Source: JAPLFM01 sp964650885 (lineage in GTDB: Bacteria > Bacteroidota > Ignavibacteria > Kapaibacteriales > UBA2268). From it: DNA of 51,723 nucleotides. Below, in pieces: positions 25,256 to 34,413 of this stretch (the stretch's first letter is position 1; each line of letters starts with the position of its first letter). Position numbers and translations under genes: made by a program. Under the pieces are notes generated by a model. It did no database searches and had not been told where the DNA came from. It worked only from the letters and a program-made list of their open reading frames with translations. The stretch covers positions 1-51,723 of the forward strand of contig CAZYXG010000014.1 of the NCBI GenBank assembly GCA_964650885.1, read 5' to 3'.

Positions 25256-25887
25256 TTTCAAAAGTAATAACGAAAACAAGACTTGAGCAATTCAGTATTT
25301 TTCTTGCAACAATTACAATAATTGGATTATTGGGGTATTTTGCAGAGGACACAATCGGAAATATTATAGCTGCAATTGGCAATTTATTTATAGGTCTATC
25401 AAGCAGTTTATCGCATTTGAAATTCTTTTATGAAAATCACAATTTAATACTCTTTTTCAAGTATGAAAATCTATTAAACCCAAATCCACAATTCAGCTTT
25501 GTTATTAGCGAAGTGCAAACTCATTTCATATTCCCAAATGTTATGTTTTTAGCTTTAATTATTGCAACTAAACTGAAACTAAAAAAGAAAACAATAATAG
25601 CAGCAAAAGGTATAGTATTAATCAATCTATTCTTTGCATTTAAAATATTGGTCTTGGCGGCGCAAAATGCCTATAAAGAAGTGCTATTCGATAGCAATGG
25701 CAACTTGCTTGAAATTATTAATGGCAAAAGCATAATGTTCACTATTTTCGATTTAGCAAACAATGTGCTGAATAAATACGGCAGCATAGGCATCAGACCA
25801 TTGCTAGTGTTAGTAGTATGGGCATTCCTCTGCTTCAAATTCGACGAAATAAAAACAAGTTTTAGCAATAATTTTAGTGGTGTTTAA
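25252..25887 (+). CDS. Exosortase-associated membrane protein
   Basis: 211-residue membrane protein with about four to five hydrophobic helices (around 14-30, 33-52, 93-107, 119-138 and 185-200). A loop between helices carries the motif NPNPQFSF and ends in HFIFPNV. It is translationally coupled to the exosortase gene and resembles the small partner protein commonly encoded after XrtH- or XrtF-type enzymes, which suggests an accessory role in the same sorting step (inference). No catalytic residues are recognised. Confidence 0.65.
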   Translation: MISKVITKTRLEQFSIFLATITIIGLLGYFAEDTIGNIIAAIGNLFIGLSSSLSHLKFFYENHNLILFFKYENLLNPNPQFSFVISEVQTHFIFPNVMFLALIIATKLKLKKKTIIAAKGIVLINLFFAFKILVLAAQNAYKEVLFDSNGNLLEIINGKSIMFTIFDLANNVLNKYGSIGIRPLLVLVVWAFLCFKFDEIKTSFSNNFSGV

Positions 25888-25929
25888 GAAGAATAGTTAT
25901 GTTGTCATTGTTTGGTGTAATCGAATTTT

Positions 25930-26151
25930 GTCATCGTGAGCTTGCAAACTCTGTTTAATTTGATCAAGACCAAGTCTCTCTCAAATCCTGCCACTCTTTA
26001 TTTTCAGTTTCTATAATAGCAATTTTCTTAGCTCTGGCTATTCCTTTAAACTGTTTTTCTCTATTTAAAGCAGATTCAATATCGCCTAGTCTTCCATAAT
26101 ATTTTGCTTGATCTAACAGTCCAACCGAATCCTTCGTAAGCTCAGGGTGAC
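25930..26151. repeat. Imperfect inverted repeat bracketing a nuclease remnant
   Basis: GTCATCGTGAGCTTGCAAA (25930-25948, plus strand) and GTCACCCTGAGCTTACGAA (minus strand, 26133-26151) match at 15 of 19 positions in opposite orientation. Both resemble a dispersed intergenic repeat common in many genomes. Together they enclose the GIY-YIG remnant. Confidence 0.6.
25964..26107 (-). pseudogene. GIY-YIG endonuclease C-terminal remnant
   Basis: The minus strand encodes the last ~47 residues of a small GIY-YIG family protein (UPF0213/YhbQ-like): YYGRLGDIESALNREKQF, then KKIAIIETENKEWQDL, ending in ETWS and a stop. These match the conserved REKQ-K...KK-LIE--N--W-DL tail. The N-terminal half with the GIY-YIG catalytic core is absent. 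The frame upstream (26108-26158) is made of repeat sequence, not gene. The next upstream gene, serS, ends at 26174, so the missing half is not nearby. Clearly non-functional as a nuclease. Confidence 0.78.
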
Positions 26152-26173
26152 AGCACAAATTTTATTTGAGCAA

Positions 26174-27433
26174 TCACACCCAATCAAAGCCAGTGTATTT
26201 TCTTAATGGTTCTGGTATGTGTAGTTTCTCGCCATCGAAATATTGCTCTATTATTGCAACCATTATTCGTGGAGTTGCAAGCCCGCTACCGTTTAGTGTA
26301 TGCACAAATTCTGGTTTGGAATTCGCATCTGGTTTGAAACGTATGTTTGCTCTGCGTGCTTGAAAATCTGTAAAGTTTGAGCAACTCGATACCTCCAACC
26401 ATTTTTCTTCGCCTTGCGACCAAACTTCCAAATCATAAGTTTTCGCTGAAGCAAAACTAGTGTCGCCTGTGCAAAGCAGCAATAGTCTATAAGGTAAGTT
26501 CAAATCTTGCAAAATTCTTTCTGCATCCAAAACCAATAATTCTAATTCATTGAAGGATTCGCTTGGGCGGACAAATTGTACCATTTCCACTTTATTGAAT
26601 TGATGCACTCGCAAAAGCCCACGTACTTCTTTTCCATAGCCTCCAGCTTCCCTGCGGAAACAAGGAGAATAGCCACAAAGCTTTATATTCAAATCATCGT
26701 TGCGAAGCACTTCGCCATTGTAATAATTTGTGAGTGTTACCTCCGCTGTGGGAATGAGATATAGGTCGTCCTCTTGGCAATAGTACATATCTTCAGCCAT
26801 TTTGGGCAATTGACCTGTGCCACGCATTGAGTTTTCATTTGCCACAAATGGAGTCATCATCTCACGGTAGCCATTTTTTTCAGTGTGAGTATCCAAAAAA
26901 TAGTTAATCAAAGCACGTTCCAAGCGTGCACCTTTGCCAGTATAGAAGTGGAAACCAGCTCCTGTTACTTTGGCACCTCGTTCGAAATCAACAATTCCGA
27001 GTTTTGTTGCAATATCTATGTGGTTCATTCCATGCTTCGATTTAACAATTTCTCCATTGCAACGAACTTCCACATTGTGGTTCTCATTTTTGCCAATTGG
27101 CACACTCGCATCAGCAATATTTGGCACTTTCAAGAGTTCAGTTTCAATTGCCGATTCTACATTCTTTAATTCATCGTCCAACAACTTGATTCTATCCGAA
27201 ACCAGTTTCATCTCAGAAATTTTATCGTCTGCATTTTGCTTAACTTTTTTCAAATCGGCTATCTCCTTAGTGGCAGAGTTGCGTTCAGCTTTTAGCTTCT
27301 CCACTTCATTGATAATAGCACGGCGGCGCTCATCGCCAGTGACAATAGCAGTCACATCAGCCGAGGCATTCTTATTAGCAGTATTAGTAGCAACAATTTC
27401 AGCATTTTCACGAACAAATTTCAAGTCGAGCAC
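26174..27433 (-). CDS. serS: Seryl-tRNA synthetase
   Basis: Class II synthetase charging tRNA-Ser (and tRNA-Sec where present), cytosolic dimer. 419 residues, normal length. The start is GTG with N-terminal sequence MLDLKFVRENAE as in the family. Residues of about 30-105 form the long antiparallel coiled coil that grips the tRNA. Motif 2 is FRREAGGYGKEVRGLLRVHQF, spanning about 257-277 (quoted loosely), and motif 3 is GSGLATPRIMVAIIE near the C-terminus. It stands alone, and no terminator is evident before the GIY-YIG remnant. Confidence 0.97.
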   Translation of the reverse strand: MLDLKFVRENAEIVATNTANKNASADVTAIVTGDERRRAIINEVEKLKAERNSATKEIADLKKVKQNADDKISEMKLVSDRIKLLDDELKNVESAIETELLKVPNIADASVPIGKNENHNVEVRCNGEIVKSKHGMNHIDIATKLGIVDFERGAKVTGAGFHFYTGKGARLERALINYFLDTHTEKNGYREMMTPFVANENSMRGTGQLPKMAEDMYYCQEDDLYLIPTAEVTLTNYYNGEVLRNDDLNIKLCGYSPCFRREAGGYGKEVRGLLRVHQFNKVEMVQFVRPSESFNELELLVLDAERILQDLNLPYRLLLLCTGDTSFASAKTYDLEVWSQGEEKWLEVSSCSNFTDFQARRANIRFKPDANSKPEFVHTLNGSGLATPRIMVAIIEQYFDGEKLHIPEPLRKYTGFDWV

Positions 27434-27604
27434 AAAGCACCTTCAAAGATTTAGATAGAATTAAGAAATAATGGCAAACGAGCCACTACAAAAATACGAG
27501 AAAATTTGAGAAAGTGGTAATGGGAGTTTTTGGGCAAATAGGTTCATTCGCTTAATTACTTTACTTTTACAATCTTTTAAATAATTTTAATCTCAAATAA
27601 GCCC

Positions 27605-28084
27605 CTACTCTCTGAAATTCTTTTTGCCTTTTGGCAATAGAATTGCTTTTCGGAATGGTACTAATAGCTGACCCCAGAAAGTATTGGGTATAAATTCATC
27701 TACACCAATTTCTTTTGGTGGCCTTCTGTCAGGACTGTAGAATGTGCCAAATATTTGATCCCAAACTACCAAGTTTTCTCCATAGTTTGTATGACCTTCG
27801 TGGAAGTCATTTTCCAATATTTCCATTGAGTGATGCCAGCGATGCAAAAGTGGCGTATTGAATATATAATTCAAAAGTCCACCCTTCATTTCTATATTGC
27901 AATGGGTGAGAAGTCCAAAAAATGCAGTAATGCCAGAGCAATAAATAAATATATTAGCTGGCACACCAATTACAAACATTAGCGGAAGGCTCATTGCTAA
28001 AGAAAATAATGTGTTCAGAAAAGTATTGCTAAGGGCCAATTTACCAAATTTCTCAAAAATCACCTTGCAAATAATTATTTGCAA
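27605..28084 (-). pseudogene. Truncated fatty acid hydroxylase / sterol desaturase-like gene
   Basis: C-terminal half of a membrane di-iron hydroxylase of the fatty acid hydroxylase superfamily. Seen are THCNIEMK, the histidine cluster LLHRWHHS and FHEGHTNYGENLVVWDQIFGTFY (spanning about 94-116), which form the third histidine box region. The first ~130 residues with the two earlier His boxes are missing, and only a TTG is available as start. The sequence 5' of it (28085-28167) shows no continuation. The enzyme cannot bind its metal pair as it stands. Either a 5' deletion or an unusual split; I favour a deletion. Confidence 0.75.
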
Positions 28085-28167
28085 AAATAATATGCAATTG
28101 TAAAGTTTTGGTTAAGAGTGGATAATTATTTGTAAATTCTTGCAAGTTATAATTAAGAAAAATTAGT

Positions 28168-28199
28168 TTTGAACTTAATTCAAAAAATCGTTAATTTTG
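28168..28199 (+). promoter_or_regulatory. Bacteroidota-type promoter of the lipoprotein pair
   Basis: TTTG at 28168-28171, 20-base spacer, TAATTTTG at 28192-28199: an exact match to the TTTG-N19/20-TAnnTTTG pattern. The start codon of the lipoprotein is about 50 bases downstream. The second copy keeps a TAATTTTG at 29137-29144 but lacks a properly spaced -33 box. Confidence 0.65.
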
Positions 28200-28250
28200 T
28201 CTTTATCTTTCAGCAATCAAAGTATTTGCTCAATAATTCGGAGTCCAATT

Positions 28251-29135
28251 ATGAAACTTTTAGTGAAGTTATTTCTTATCATTTTTTTGTTCAGTTTTAT
28301 AAATAGTTGCAAAGATAATGCAACCAATCCTACAGCTAGTGGCTTCAAAGGTTATATCTATTATTCCACAGGTACTGGTGGAACAAGTAGAGTAAATGTG
28401 AGTACTCAAATTATAGAAAATTTAATTTTTAATACACGTTTTCCTGATATAACTGCAAATGGAGAAATTTTAGCAATAGAACCGATTCCCCTTCGATTAA
28501 TAATCACAGATCTGACAGGTGCTAATAGAAAATTAATTTTAGAAGGATCTGGAAACAATGATCCTATTCACAGAAAGTGGATGTACTACCCAAGAATATC
28601 ATACAACCAAAAATATATTGCTTATTGTGGAGGTATCAATGCTAGAGTAACATATGTAATAGATGCAATTACAGGAGATTTAGTAGCTACAATTGGCAAT
28701 GAAAATACATATCAGCCAATGTATCGCCCAAGTTGGGCTCCCGATGGTTCACTATATCTAATGGGGTACAACAATTCTCAGAATAATGGCATTTACAAAG
28801 TTTCTTCCGATTTTAAAACAATAACTCGTGTTGATGATCCAAAATTTACTAATGTTGCTTATCCATCTGTTAGTCCCGATGGCAAATCTATAGCATTTAT
28901 TAGAGATTTCAAACTCTGGACTATGGGAATTGATGGTACAAATCCAAAACAGCTTTATGTAGAGGGATTAACATTTTATATTCCTACTTGGTCTCCAGAT
29001 AGCAAGTATATAGCAGCAGTTAGCAGTGGTAGTGGAGCATTTGCTTACATTTTTGACTTAGCGAATAATACATTCACAAAATTAAAAACAATAGAAGGTT
29101 TAGATATTAATGACCAATTGTGTTGGGTGTATTAA
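28251..29135 (+). CDS. Beta-propeller (PD40/TolB-like) lipoprotein, copy 1
   Basis: 294-residue lipoprotein. I start it at the ATG at 28251, preceded by GGAG; an in-frame TTG at 28197 would place 18 residues before an obvious signal peptide. The lipobox is INSC (C20), followed by KDNATNP. The mature part is a WD40-like beta-propeller with PD40/TolB-type blades: PSWAPDGSLY, YPSVSPDGKSIAFIRD and PTWSPDSKYIAAV. Such proteins bind peptides or other proteins in the envelope; the ligand here is unknown. The second copy begins 67 bases after its stop. Confidence 0.82.
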   Translation: MKLLVKLFLIIFLFSFINSCKDNATNPTASGFKGYIYYSTGTGGTSRVNVSTQIIENLIFNTRFPDITANGEILAIEPIPLRLIITDLTGANRKLILEGSGNNDPIHRKWMYYPRISYNQKYIAYCGGINARVTYVIDAITGDLVATIGNENTYQPMYRPSWAPDGSLYLMGYNNSQNNGIYKVSSDFKTITRVDDPKFTNVAYPSVSPDGKSIAFIRDFKLWTMGIDGTNPKQLYVEGLTFYIPTWSPDSKYIAAVSSGSGAFAYIFDLANNTFTKLKTIEGLDINDQLCWVY

Positions 29136-29202
29136 TTAATTTTGAAGTTTGTCTTTTTCTTTCAGCAATCAAAGTATTTGTTCAATAATTCGGAGTCCAA
29201 TT

Positions 29203-30072
29203 ATGAAACTTTTAGTGAAGTTATTTCTTATCATTTTTTTGTTCAGTTTTATAAATAGTTGCAAAGATAATGCAACCAATCCTACAGTTAGTGGCTTCAA
29301 AGGGTATATCTATTATTCCACTGCCTCTTCAATTTATCGAATAAATATGAGTACTCAATTAAGTGAAAAATTGTTTACTAATGCACGATATCCAGATATT
29401 ACTGCAAAAGGTGAAATTTTAGTACAAGAGACTTACCAACTAAGGTTAATACTAACAGATTTGACAGGTGCCAATAGAAAATCTATAATGGAGGGTACTG
29501 ATTACAAAGGCCCTATTCACAGAAGAGGAATGGACCACCCAAGAATATCTTACAATCAAAAATATATTGCTTACGATGGTGGAAGCGTCTATAATCCAGT
29601 AACTTATGTGATTGATGCTGTTACTGGAACTTTGGTAGCTACTATCGGAGATTACAATGCGAATAATCCATTGTATCAACCAAGTTGGGCTCCCGATGGT
29701 TCACTTTATGTTATGGGTTGGACTTCTATGAATAATGGCATTTATAAAGTTTCTTCCGATTTTAAAACTGTTACTCGAGTTGACCCAAATTTTACTAATG
29801 TTGCTTATCCATCTGTTAGCCCCGATGGCAAATCTATAGCTTTTGTGCGAGATGGTCAAGTATGGACTATGGGAATTGACGGTACAAATCCAAAACAGTT
29901 TTACTTAAGTACAGAAACTTTTTATAATCCTACTTGGTCACCTGATAGTAAATATATTGTAGCTACTGGCAAATGGTCTGCATTTATTTTTGACATAGCT
30001 AAAAATACATACACTGAACTATCTAAAGCAGGATATATATCACCAGACGACCAATTGTGTTGGGTATATTAA
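29203..30072 (+). CDS. Beta-propeller (PD40/TolB-like) lipoprotein, copy 2
   Basis: 289-residue paralogue of the preceding gene. Start at the ATG at 29203, with the same GGAG site and a signal peptide identical to copy 1. Blades include PSWAPDGSLYVMG, YPSVSPDGKSIAFVRD and PTWSPDSKYIVAT. The N-terminal ~30 residues are nearly unchanged from copy 1, whereas the stretch of about residues 40-150 differs at many positions, so the copies may bind different partners (inference). It may share the upstream promoter, because its own -33 box is poor. A terminator follows at 30109. Confidence 0.82.
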   Translation: MKLLVKLFLIIFLFSFINSCKDNATNPTVSGFKGYIYYSTASSIYRINMSTQLSEKLFTNARYPDITAKGEILVQETYQLRLILTDLTGANRKSIMEGTDYKGPIHRRGMDHPRISYNQKYIAYDGGSVYNPVTYVIDAVTGTLVATIGDYNANNPLYQPSWAPDGSLYVMGWTSMNNGIYKVSSDFKTVTRVDPNFTNVAYPSVSPDGKSIAFVRDGQVWTMGIDGTNPKQFYLSTETFYNPTWSPDSKYIVATGKWSAFIFDIAKNTYTELSKAGYISPDDQLCWVY

Positions 30073-30108
30073 TTTCTTGTTTGCAGATATTAATCTTTTA
30101 TATAAAAA

Positions 30109-30142
30109 CAAAAGAGCCGCAATATTAAATTGTGGCTCTTTT
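30109..30142 (+). terminator. Rho-independent terminator after the lipoprotein pair
   Basis: Stem AAAAGAGCC-CAAT / ATTG-GGCTCTTTT (30110-30123 and 30129-30142) with one G-T mismatch position, short loop and T-rich end. It may also serve the convergent kinase gene ending at 30223. Confidence 0.82.
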
Positions 30143-30222
30143 AATATATACGGCTTTCTAAATGCAATTTCGAGCAGTTTTTAATACTAACACCTTAGTT
30201 GCTTTATCTAATTGAGTTTGTA

Positions 30223-33200
30223 TTATTTTGCTTTTATTAAATTCAAAATTTTACTGTATAATAATTTATCATCAATTGGTTTTGAAATATAATCGTTCAT
30301 TCCTACGGCTTTGCACCTATCCACATCTGCTGTGGTTACATCGGCAGTTAGCGCAATAATTGGAGTTTTTAGTTTTAAATTATTGCGTATAAATTCCGTT
30401 GCTTCAAATCCATTCATTATAGGCATTTGCAAATCCATCAAAATAATATCGTAGCTATTGGTTTTTAGTTTTTCGACAGCTATTTCTCCATTATCTGCCA
30501 TATCCCATGTGAATTTGAAATCATCCAAAATAGTCCTCAGCAATAATTGATTGAGCTTGACATCTTCAACTATCAATACTTTTATGGGATTAATTTCATT
30601 TTTATACTGTTTGTCTTCATTTTCTATTACTATTACAGCATTAGTTTTTTGAAAACTTAAAGTGAAACTAAAGGTTGAACCTTCATCTTCTTTGCTTCTT
30701 ACTAAAATAGTTCCACCCTGTTTTTCTACCAATTGTTTTACTATTGCAAGTCCTAAACCTGTCCCACCATATAGGCTTGAAGTGATAGCGTGAGCTTGTT
30801 CAAAGTTTTCAAAAATTGATGTAATTTTATTTTGAGGTATTCCTATTCCTGTATCTGAAATACTAATTTCAATTTTTACTTTTTCTTTTTCTTCTTTAAG
30901 CAATTTAATTATTACAGTAATTTTCCCTTTCTCAGTAAATTTTATTGCATTGCTTAATAGGTTAATAAGTATTTGATGCAAACGAATAGAATCGCCCAAT
31001 ACTACTTCGGGTATTTTGGAATCAAATTCCTTTACTAATTCTAAATTTTTTTCTTGCATTTTTATTTCAAACAAATGAAGAATGGTAGTGATAGAATTTG
31101 ATATTTTAAATGGTGAATTGGTAAATATCATTTTCCCTGCATCTACTTTTGCTAAATCAAGTATGTCGTTTATGAGAACGATTAATGTATCTCCACTTGT
31201 TTTTATAGCTTGCAAATATTCATTTTGCTTTTCAGTCAAATCTGTTTTGCTTAAAACTTTGGTAAAGCCAATTATCGCATTCATTGGAGTGCGAATTTCA
31301 TGACTCATATTCGATAAAAATTGCTGCTTTATCTTAACAGCATTCTCCGCTATTTCTGTGGCAGATTCTGCTTTGATTAACGCTTTTGACATTTCTTCAT
31401 CAATCAGCTTTTGATTTGAAATATCCATTAGTACAATTAAATTGAAATCGGCTTTTATTCGACTCGCTTTGAATTTTGAAAATTTAGTTACACCGTTTTT
31501 TGCAATATATTCAAATTCACCACTTTCTTTGCCTTTTCTCATATATTCTTCATAACGCTTGGCAGCTCCGTTTTGTTTAGTTGTTTGCAAATCGCCCACA
31601 TTCATTTGCAATAATTCATCAACCGTATAACCAAAAAGTTCACTTGCTGCTTCGTTAGCAGATAGATAATTGCCTTTATCATCGGAAACCAAAACTGCCG
31701 CAAGGCTGTTATCAAAAATAGATTTAAATATTTCTTCACTTGCTCTTAATTTTTCCTCTGCTTCTTTGTTTTTGGTAATATCCATACTAATGCCAGTTAG
31801 CGTATGAGCTGTGCCAAAATCATCATAATAATACTGCCCAGTTGATTTTATCCAAACTATTGCCCCATCATTTGCTCGAGTAATTCTGTAATCAACATCA
31901 TAAATGCTATTAGCAACCTTTGATTCTTCAATTCTTTGAAAAGCCAATTCTTTATCTTCTGGAAATATAACTTTATGCCAGTCTTCATAAGTTAAATTTT
32001 CACGATTTTCATCAAAGCCCCACAATTCTTTATGCAGGTTACTCCATTCTAATTTTTGTGTTTTAATGTCTAAAGACCAAATGCCTACTTTTGCAGAATC
32101 AGTTGCCAATTTTAATTGACTTGCCAATTTTTTTTGTACCTTTTCGCTTGATTCAATTTGTTTTCGGGCTTCTTCCTGCTCCGCGTAGGATATATTAAGT
32201 TGTTCCTGCTTATCGAGAAATTCTTGATTTACTATAATAAGTTCTTCATTGGTGGATTGCAGTTCCTCTTGCGAAGTTTCTAATTCTTCGTTCAAACTTT
32301 GCATTTCCTCGTTGCTGCTTTGCAATTCTTCGTTGGCGGATTGCAGTTCTTCATTGGCAGCTTCCATATCTTCGGTAATGGATCGCATATCTTCACGTGT
32401 TTGCGAAAGTTCCTTTTCCAATTGAATAATTATTTTTTGTGTTTCTAATAGTTTTCGTGAAGAAGAATTTTTTTCATCAACAACAAAAGAAATTATTTTT
32501 TCCTCAAATCGAATTAAGTAATACGGCTCTATGGTATCAGTGAGCGGAATAATTTCTACCGTAACCAAAGTTTGTTTTTCATTTGCCTTTACTGGAATAT
32601 TTTCTTTGGTAATTGTTGACTTTTCCTTCATTGCTTTATGAACAACATTACGCAATTCAAATGCTAATCCTTCACGAGCCATTTTGATAAGGTTGTGGGT
32701 GGGTTTGCCTTGTGGTACTTGAAGAAAAGGTGTAATGTCGCCGTGAATATGTACTATGTCCATTTGTTCATTCACTACAACACTTGCAGGGGATTTTAAT
32801 ATCATTATTTCTTCTGCACTTCTTCTGAAATCGGCGTGAACGTTTTCATTTTTGGCAAATGGTTTACCTGTCTGACTTGCATATAGGTTTTTTTTAGTTG
32901 AAGTTTCTTCTTCACCTTCTTTTAAAACGTGCATGAACCGCCCTGGCAATGCCGTTCGTGAATATATTTTATCGGATTTGGAAACTTGCGTAAATAAATC
33001 AGACGATGCTCCAGTGGTTTCCGATTTCCCGAGTAATAGGAAACCGTTTTCTTTGAGTGCATAATGAAAAGTGGTAAATACTTTCTTTTGCAAAAAATTA
33101 TCCATATAGATAAGCACATTTCGACAAGTAATTAAATCAATTTTGGCAAATGGTGGATCTTTCAAAAAATTATGCGGAGTAAATACACACATATCACGAA

Positions 33201-34413
33201 TTAGTTTACTTACTTCGTAACCGCCATTAATTTTTATAAAATAATTTTTTATTTGAATTTCAGAAAGTTTTTCTACATCGGCTATGGTATAAAAAGCCGT
33301 GCGTGCTTTCTTTATAGCTTTTTCTGAAATATCGGAAGCAAAGATTTGGATTTTCGTTCTCTCTATTTTTAAGAGTGACAGAGCAAGATATTCGTGCAGA
33401 CAAATCGCTATTGAATAAGCTTCTTCACCTGTGGAACATCCAGCAATCCAAATACGAATAGTTTCATCAGAATTCTTATTTTTAACAATAGCAGGGAAAA
33501 CTGTTTCGGCTAATGCATAAAAAGTTTTCGGGTCACGAAAAAAAGAAGTAACAGGAATTAGTACATCTTGAAAAAGAGCATCCTGCTCTGCTTTATCAAT
33601 ACGTAGATATTTTAAGTAATCGAAAAGGTTTTTCTTTTTTAAAATGGCGATTCTGCGTGCAATACGTCTATGAAATGTCGGCTGTTTATAGTAGGTAAAA
33701 TCAACTCCACTTCGCTGACGAAGCAACAAAAGAATTTGTTTGTAAATATAATCCTCGTCTTTTGGAATTTCTTCTGCTTCTTTGAAGAAATGATTAGATT
33801 CGTAGGAATTACAAATTTGCAAAAGGTGTGCTGGAATGTCTTCAGGAGATAAAACAAAATCAACTACACCTGCTTTAATAGCACTTTGCGGCATGCTATC
33901 GTAGGTAGAGGACTCTGAATCCTGCACAATGCTTATACCACCATTTTCTTTGATGGCTTTTAAGCCGAGTGTACCATCGCTGCCAGTTCCTGATAGCACA
34001 ACACCTACTGCAAACTCTTTGTGCACTTCGGCAAGTGACTTAAAAAAAATATCAATGCATAGATTTAGAATATTTTTGTCACGAGTTGTAAGTTGCAACA
34101 CACCATCAGTTGAAGTAAGAATTTTATTAGAAGGAATAATATAGATATGATCGGGTGCAAGATGAATGTCGTCGGTAATTTCATGCACAGGAATTTTTGT
34201 AACCCGTTGTAAAATTTCTGGCAAAACACTTTCGTGCGTTGGGTCAAGATGCTGAACCACAACATAAGCCATCCCAGAATTTTCGGATATCACTGTGAGT
34301 AATCGTTTGAAGGCATCAAGTCCTCCTGCACTAGCACCAATGCCAACTATAGGGAAGTTCTGTACTGTGGCAGGTGGTGGTGTTTTAGGTTTGTTTTTAT
34401 TTGGTGCAGCCAT
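30223..34413 (-). CDS. CheB-CheR-PAS hybrid histidine kinase with receiver
   Basis: 1396-residue soluble multidomain signalling protein. Domains in order: CheB methylesterase (about 18-205; triad S28 in GASAGG, H55 in VQHLD, D147 in GTGSDG); CheR methyltransferase (about 225-490; FFRDPKTF, IAGCSTGEEAYS); a PAS-like segment; a coiled coil with repeated NEELQS units (about 670-765); two PAS domains (about 780-1025); HisKA with His in SNMSHEIRTP; HATPase_c with GTGLGL; and a C-terminal receiver with D in LMDLQMP. No transmembrane helix is visible, and no chemoreceptor or che genes are in the window. Such fusions often link methylation to a kinase of unknown output. It is monocistronic, with 330 bases upstream. 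Confidence 0.9.
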   Translation of the reverse strand: MAAPNKNKPKTPPPATVQNFPIVGIGASAGGLDAFKRLLTVISENSGMAYVVVQHLDPTHESVLPEILQRVTKIPVHEITDDIHLAPDHIYIIPSNKILTSTDGVLQLTTRDKNILNLCIDIFFKSLAEVHKEFAVGVVLSGTGSDGTLGLKAIKENGGISIVQDSESSTYDSMPQSAIKAGVVDFVLSPEDIPAHLLQICNSYESNHFFKEAEEIPKDEDYIYKQILLLLRQRSGVDFTYYKQPTFHRRIARRIAILKKKNLFDYLKYLRIDKAEQDALFQDVLIPVTSFFRDPKTFYALAETVFPAIVKNKNSDETIRIWIAGCSTGEEAYSIAICLHEYLALSLLKIERTKIQIFASDISEKAIKKARTAFYTIADVEKLSEIQIKNYFIKINGGYEVSKLIRDMCVFTPHNFLKDPPFAKIDLITCRNVLIYMDNFLQKKVFTTFHYALKENGFLLLGKSETTGASSDLFTQVSKSDKIYSRTALPGRFMHVLKEGEEETSTKKNLYASQTGKPFAKNENVHADFRRSAEEIMILKSPASVVVNEQMDIVHIHGDITPFLQVPQGKPTHNLIKMAREGLAFELRNVVHKAMKEKSTITKENIPVKANEKQTLVTVEIIPLTDTIEPYYLIRFEEKIISFVVDEKNSSSRKLLETQKIIIQLEKELSQTREDMRSITEDMEAANEELQSANEELQSSNEEMQSLNEELETSQEELQSTNEELIIVNQEFLDKQEQLNISYAEQEEARKQIESSEKVQKKLASQLKLATDSAKVGIWSLDIKTQKLEWSNLHKELWGFDENRENLTYEDWHKVIFPEDKELAFQRIEESKVANSIYDVDYRITRANDGAIVWIKSTGQYYYDDFGTAHTLTGISMDITKNKEAEEKLRASEEIFKSIFDNSLAAVLVSDDKGNYLSANEAASELFGYTVDELLQMNVGDLQTTKQNGAAKRYEEYMRKGKESGEFEYIAKNGVTKFSKFKASRIKADFNLIVLMDISNQKLIDEEMSKALIKAESATEIAENAVKIKQQFLSNMSHEIRTPMNAIIGFTKVLSKTDLTEKQNEYLQAIKTSGDTLIVLINDILDLAKVDAGKMIFTNSPFKISNSITTILHLFEIKMQEKNLELVKEFDSKIPEVVLGDSIRLHQILINLLSNAIKFTEKGKITVIIKLLKEEKEKVKIEISISDTGIGIPQNKITSIFENFEQAHAITSSLYGGTGLGLAIVKQLVEKQGGTILVRSKEDEGSTFSFTLSFQKTNAVIVIENEDKQYKNEINPIKVLIVEDVKLNQLLLRTILDDFKFTWDMADNGEIAVEKLKTNSYDIILMDLQMPIMNGFEATEFIRNNLKLKTPIIALTADVTTADVDRCKAVGMNDYISKPIDDKLLYSKILNLIKAK

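Larger units (their letters stand above)
28192..30072 (+). repeat. Tandem gene duplication (two units, offset 952 bp)
   Basis: 28198-28369 and 29150-29321 are identical at 168 of 172 positions, covering the leader, ribosome-binding site, signal peptide and first mature residues. After that the two copies diverge, with shorter shared islands towards the 3' end. The units are in direct orientation and contiguous. Confidence 0.93.

Noticed and set aside
28197..28250. TTG start that would extend the lipoprotein N-terminus
   Set aside because: It would put 18 residues before a clear signal peptide, while the ATG at 28251 has a GGAG ribosome site. The same applies to the second copy at 29149.
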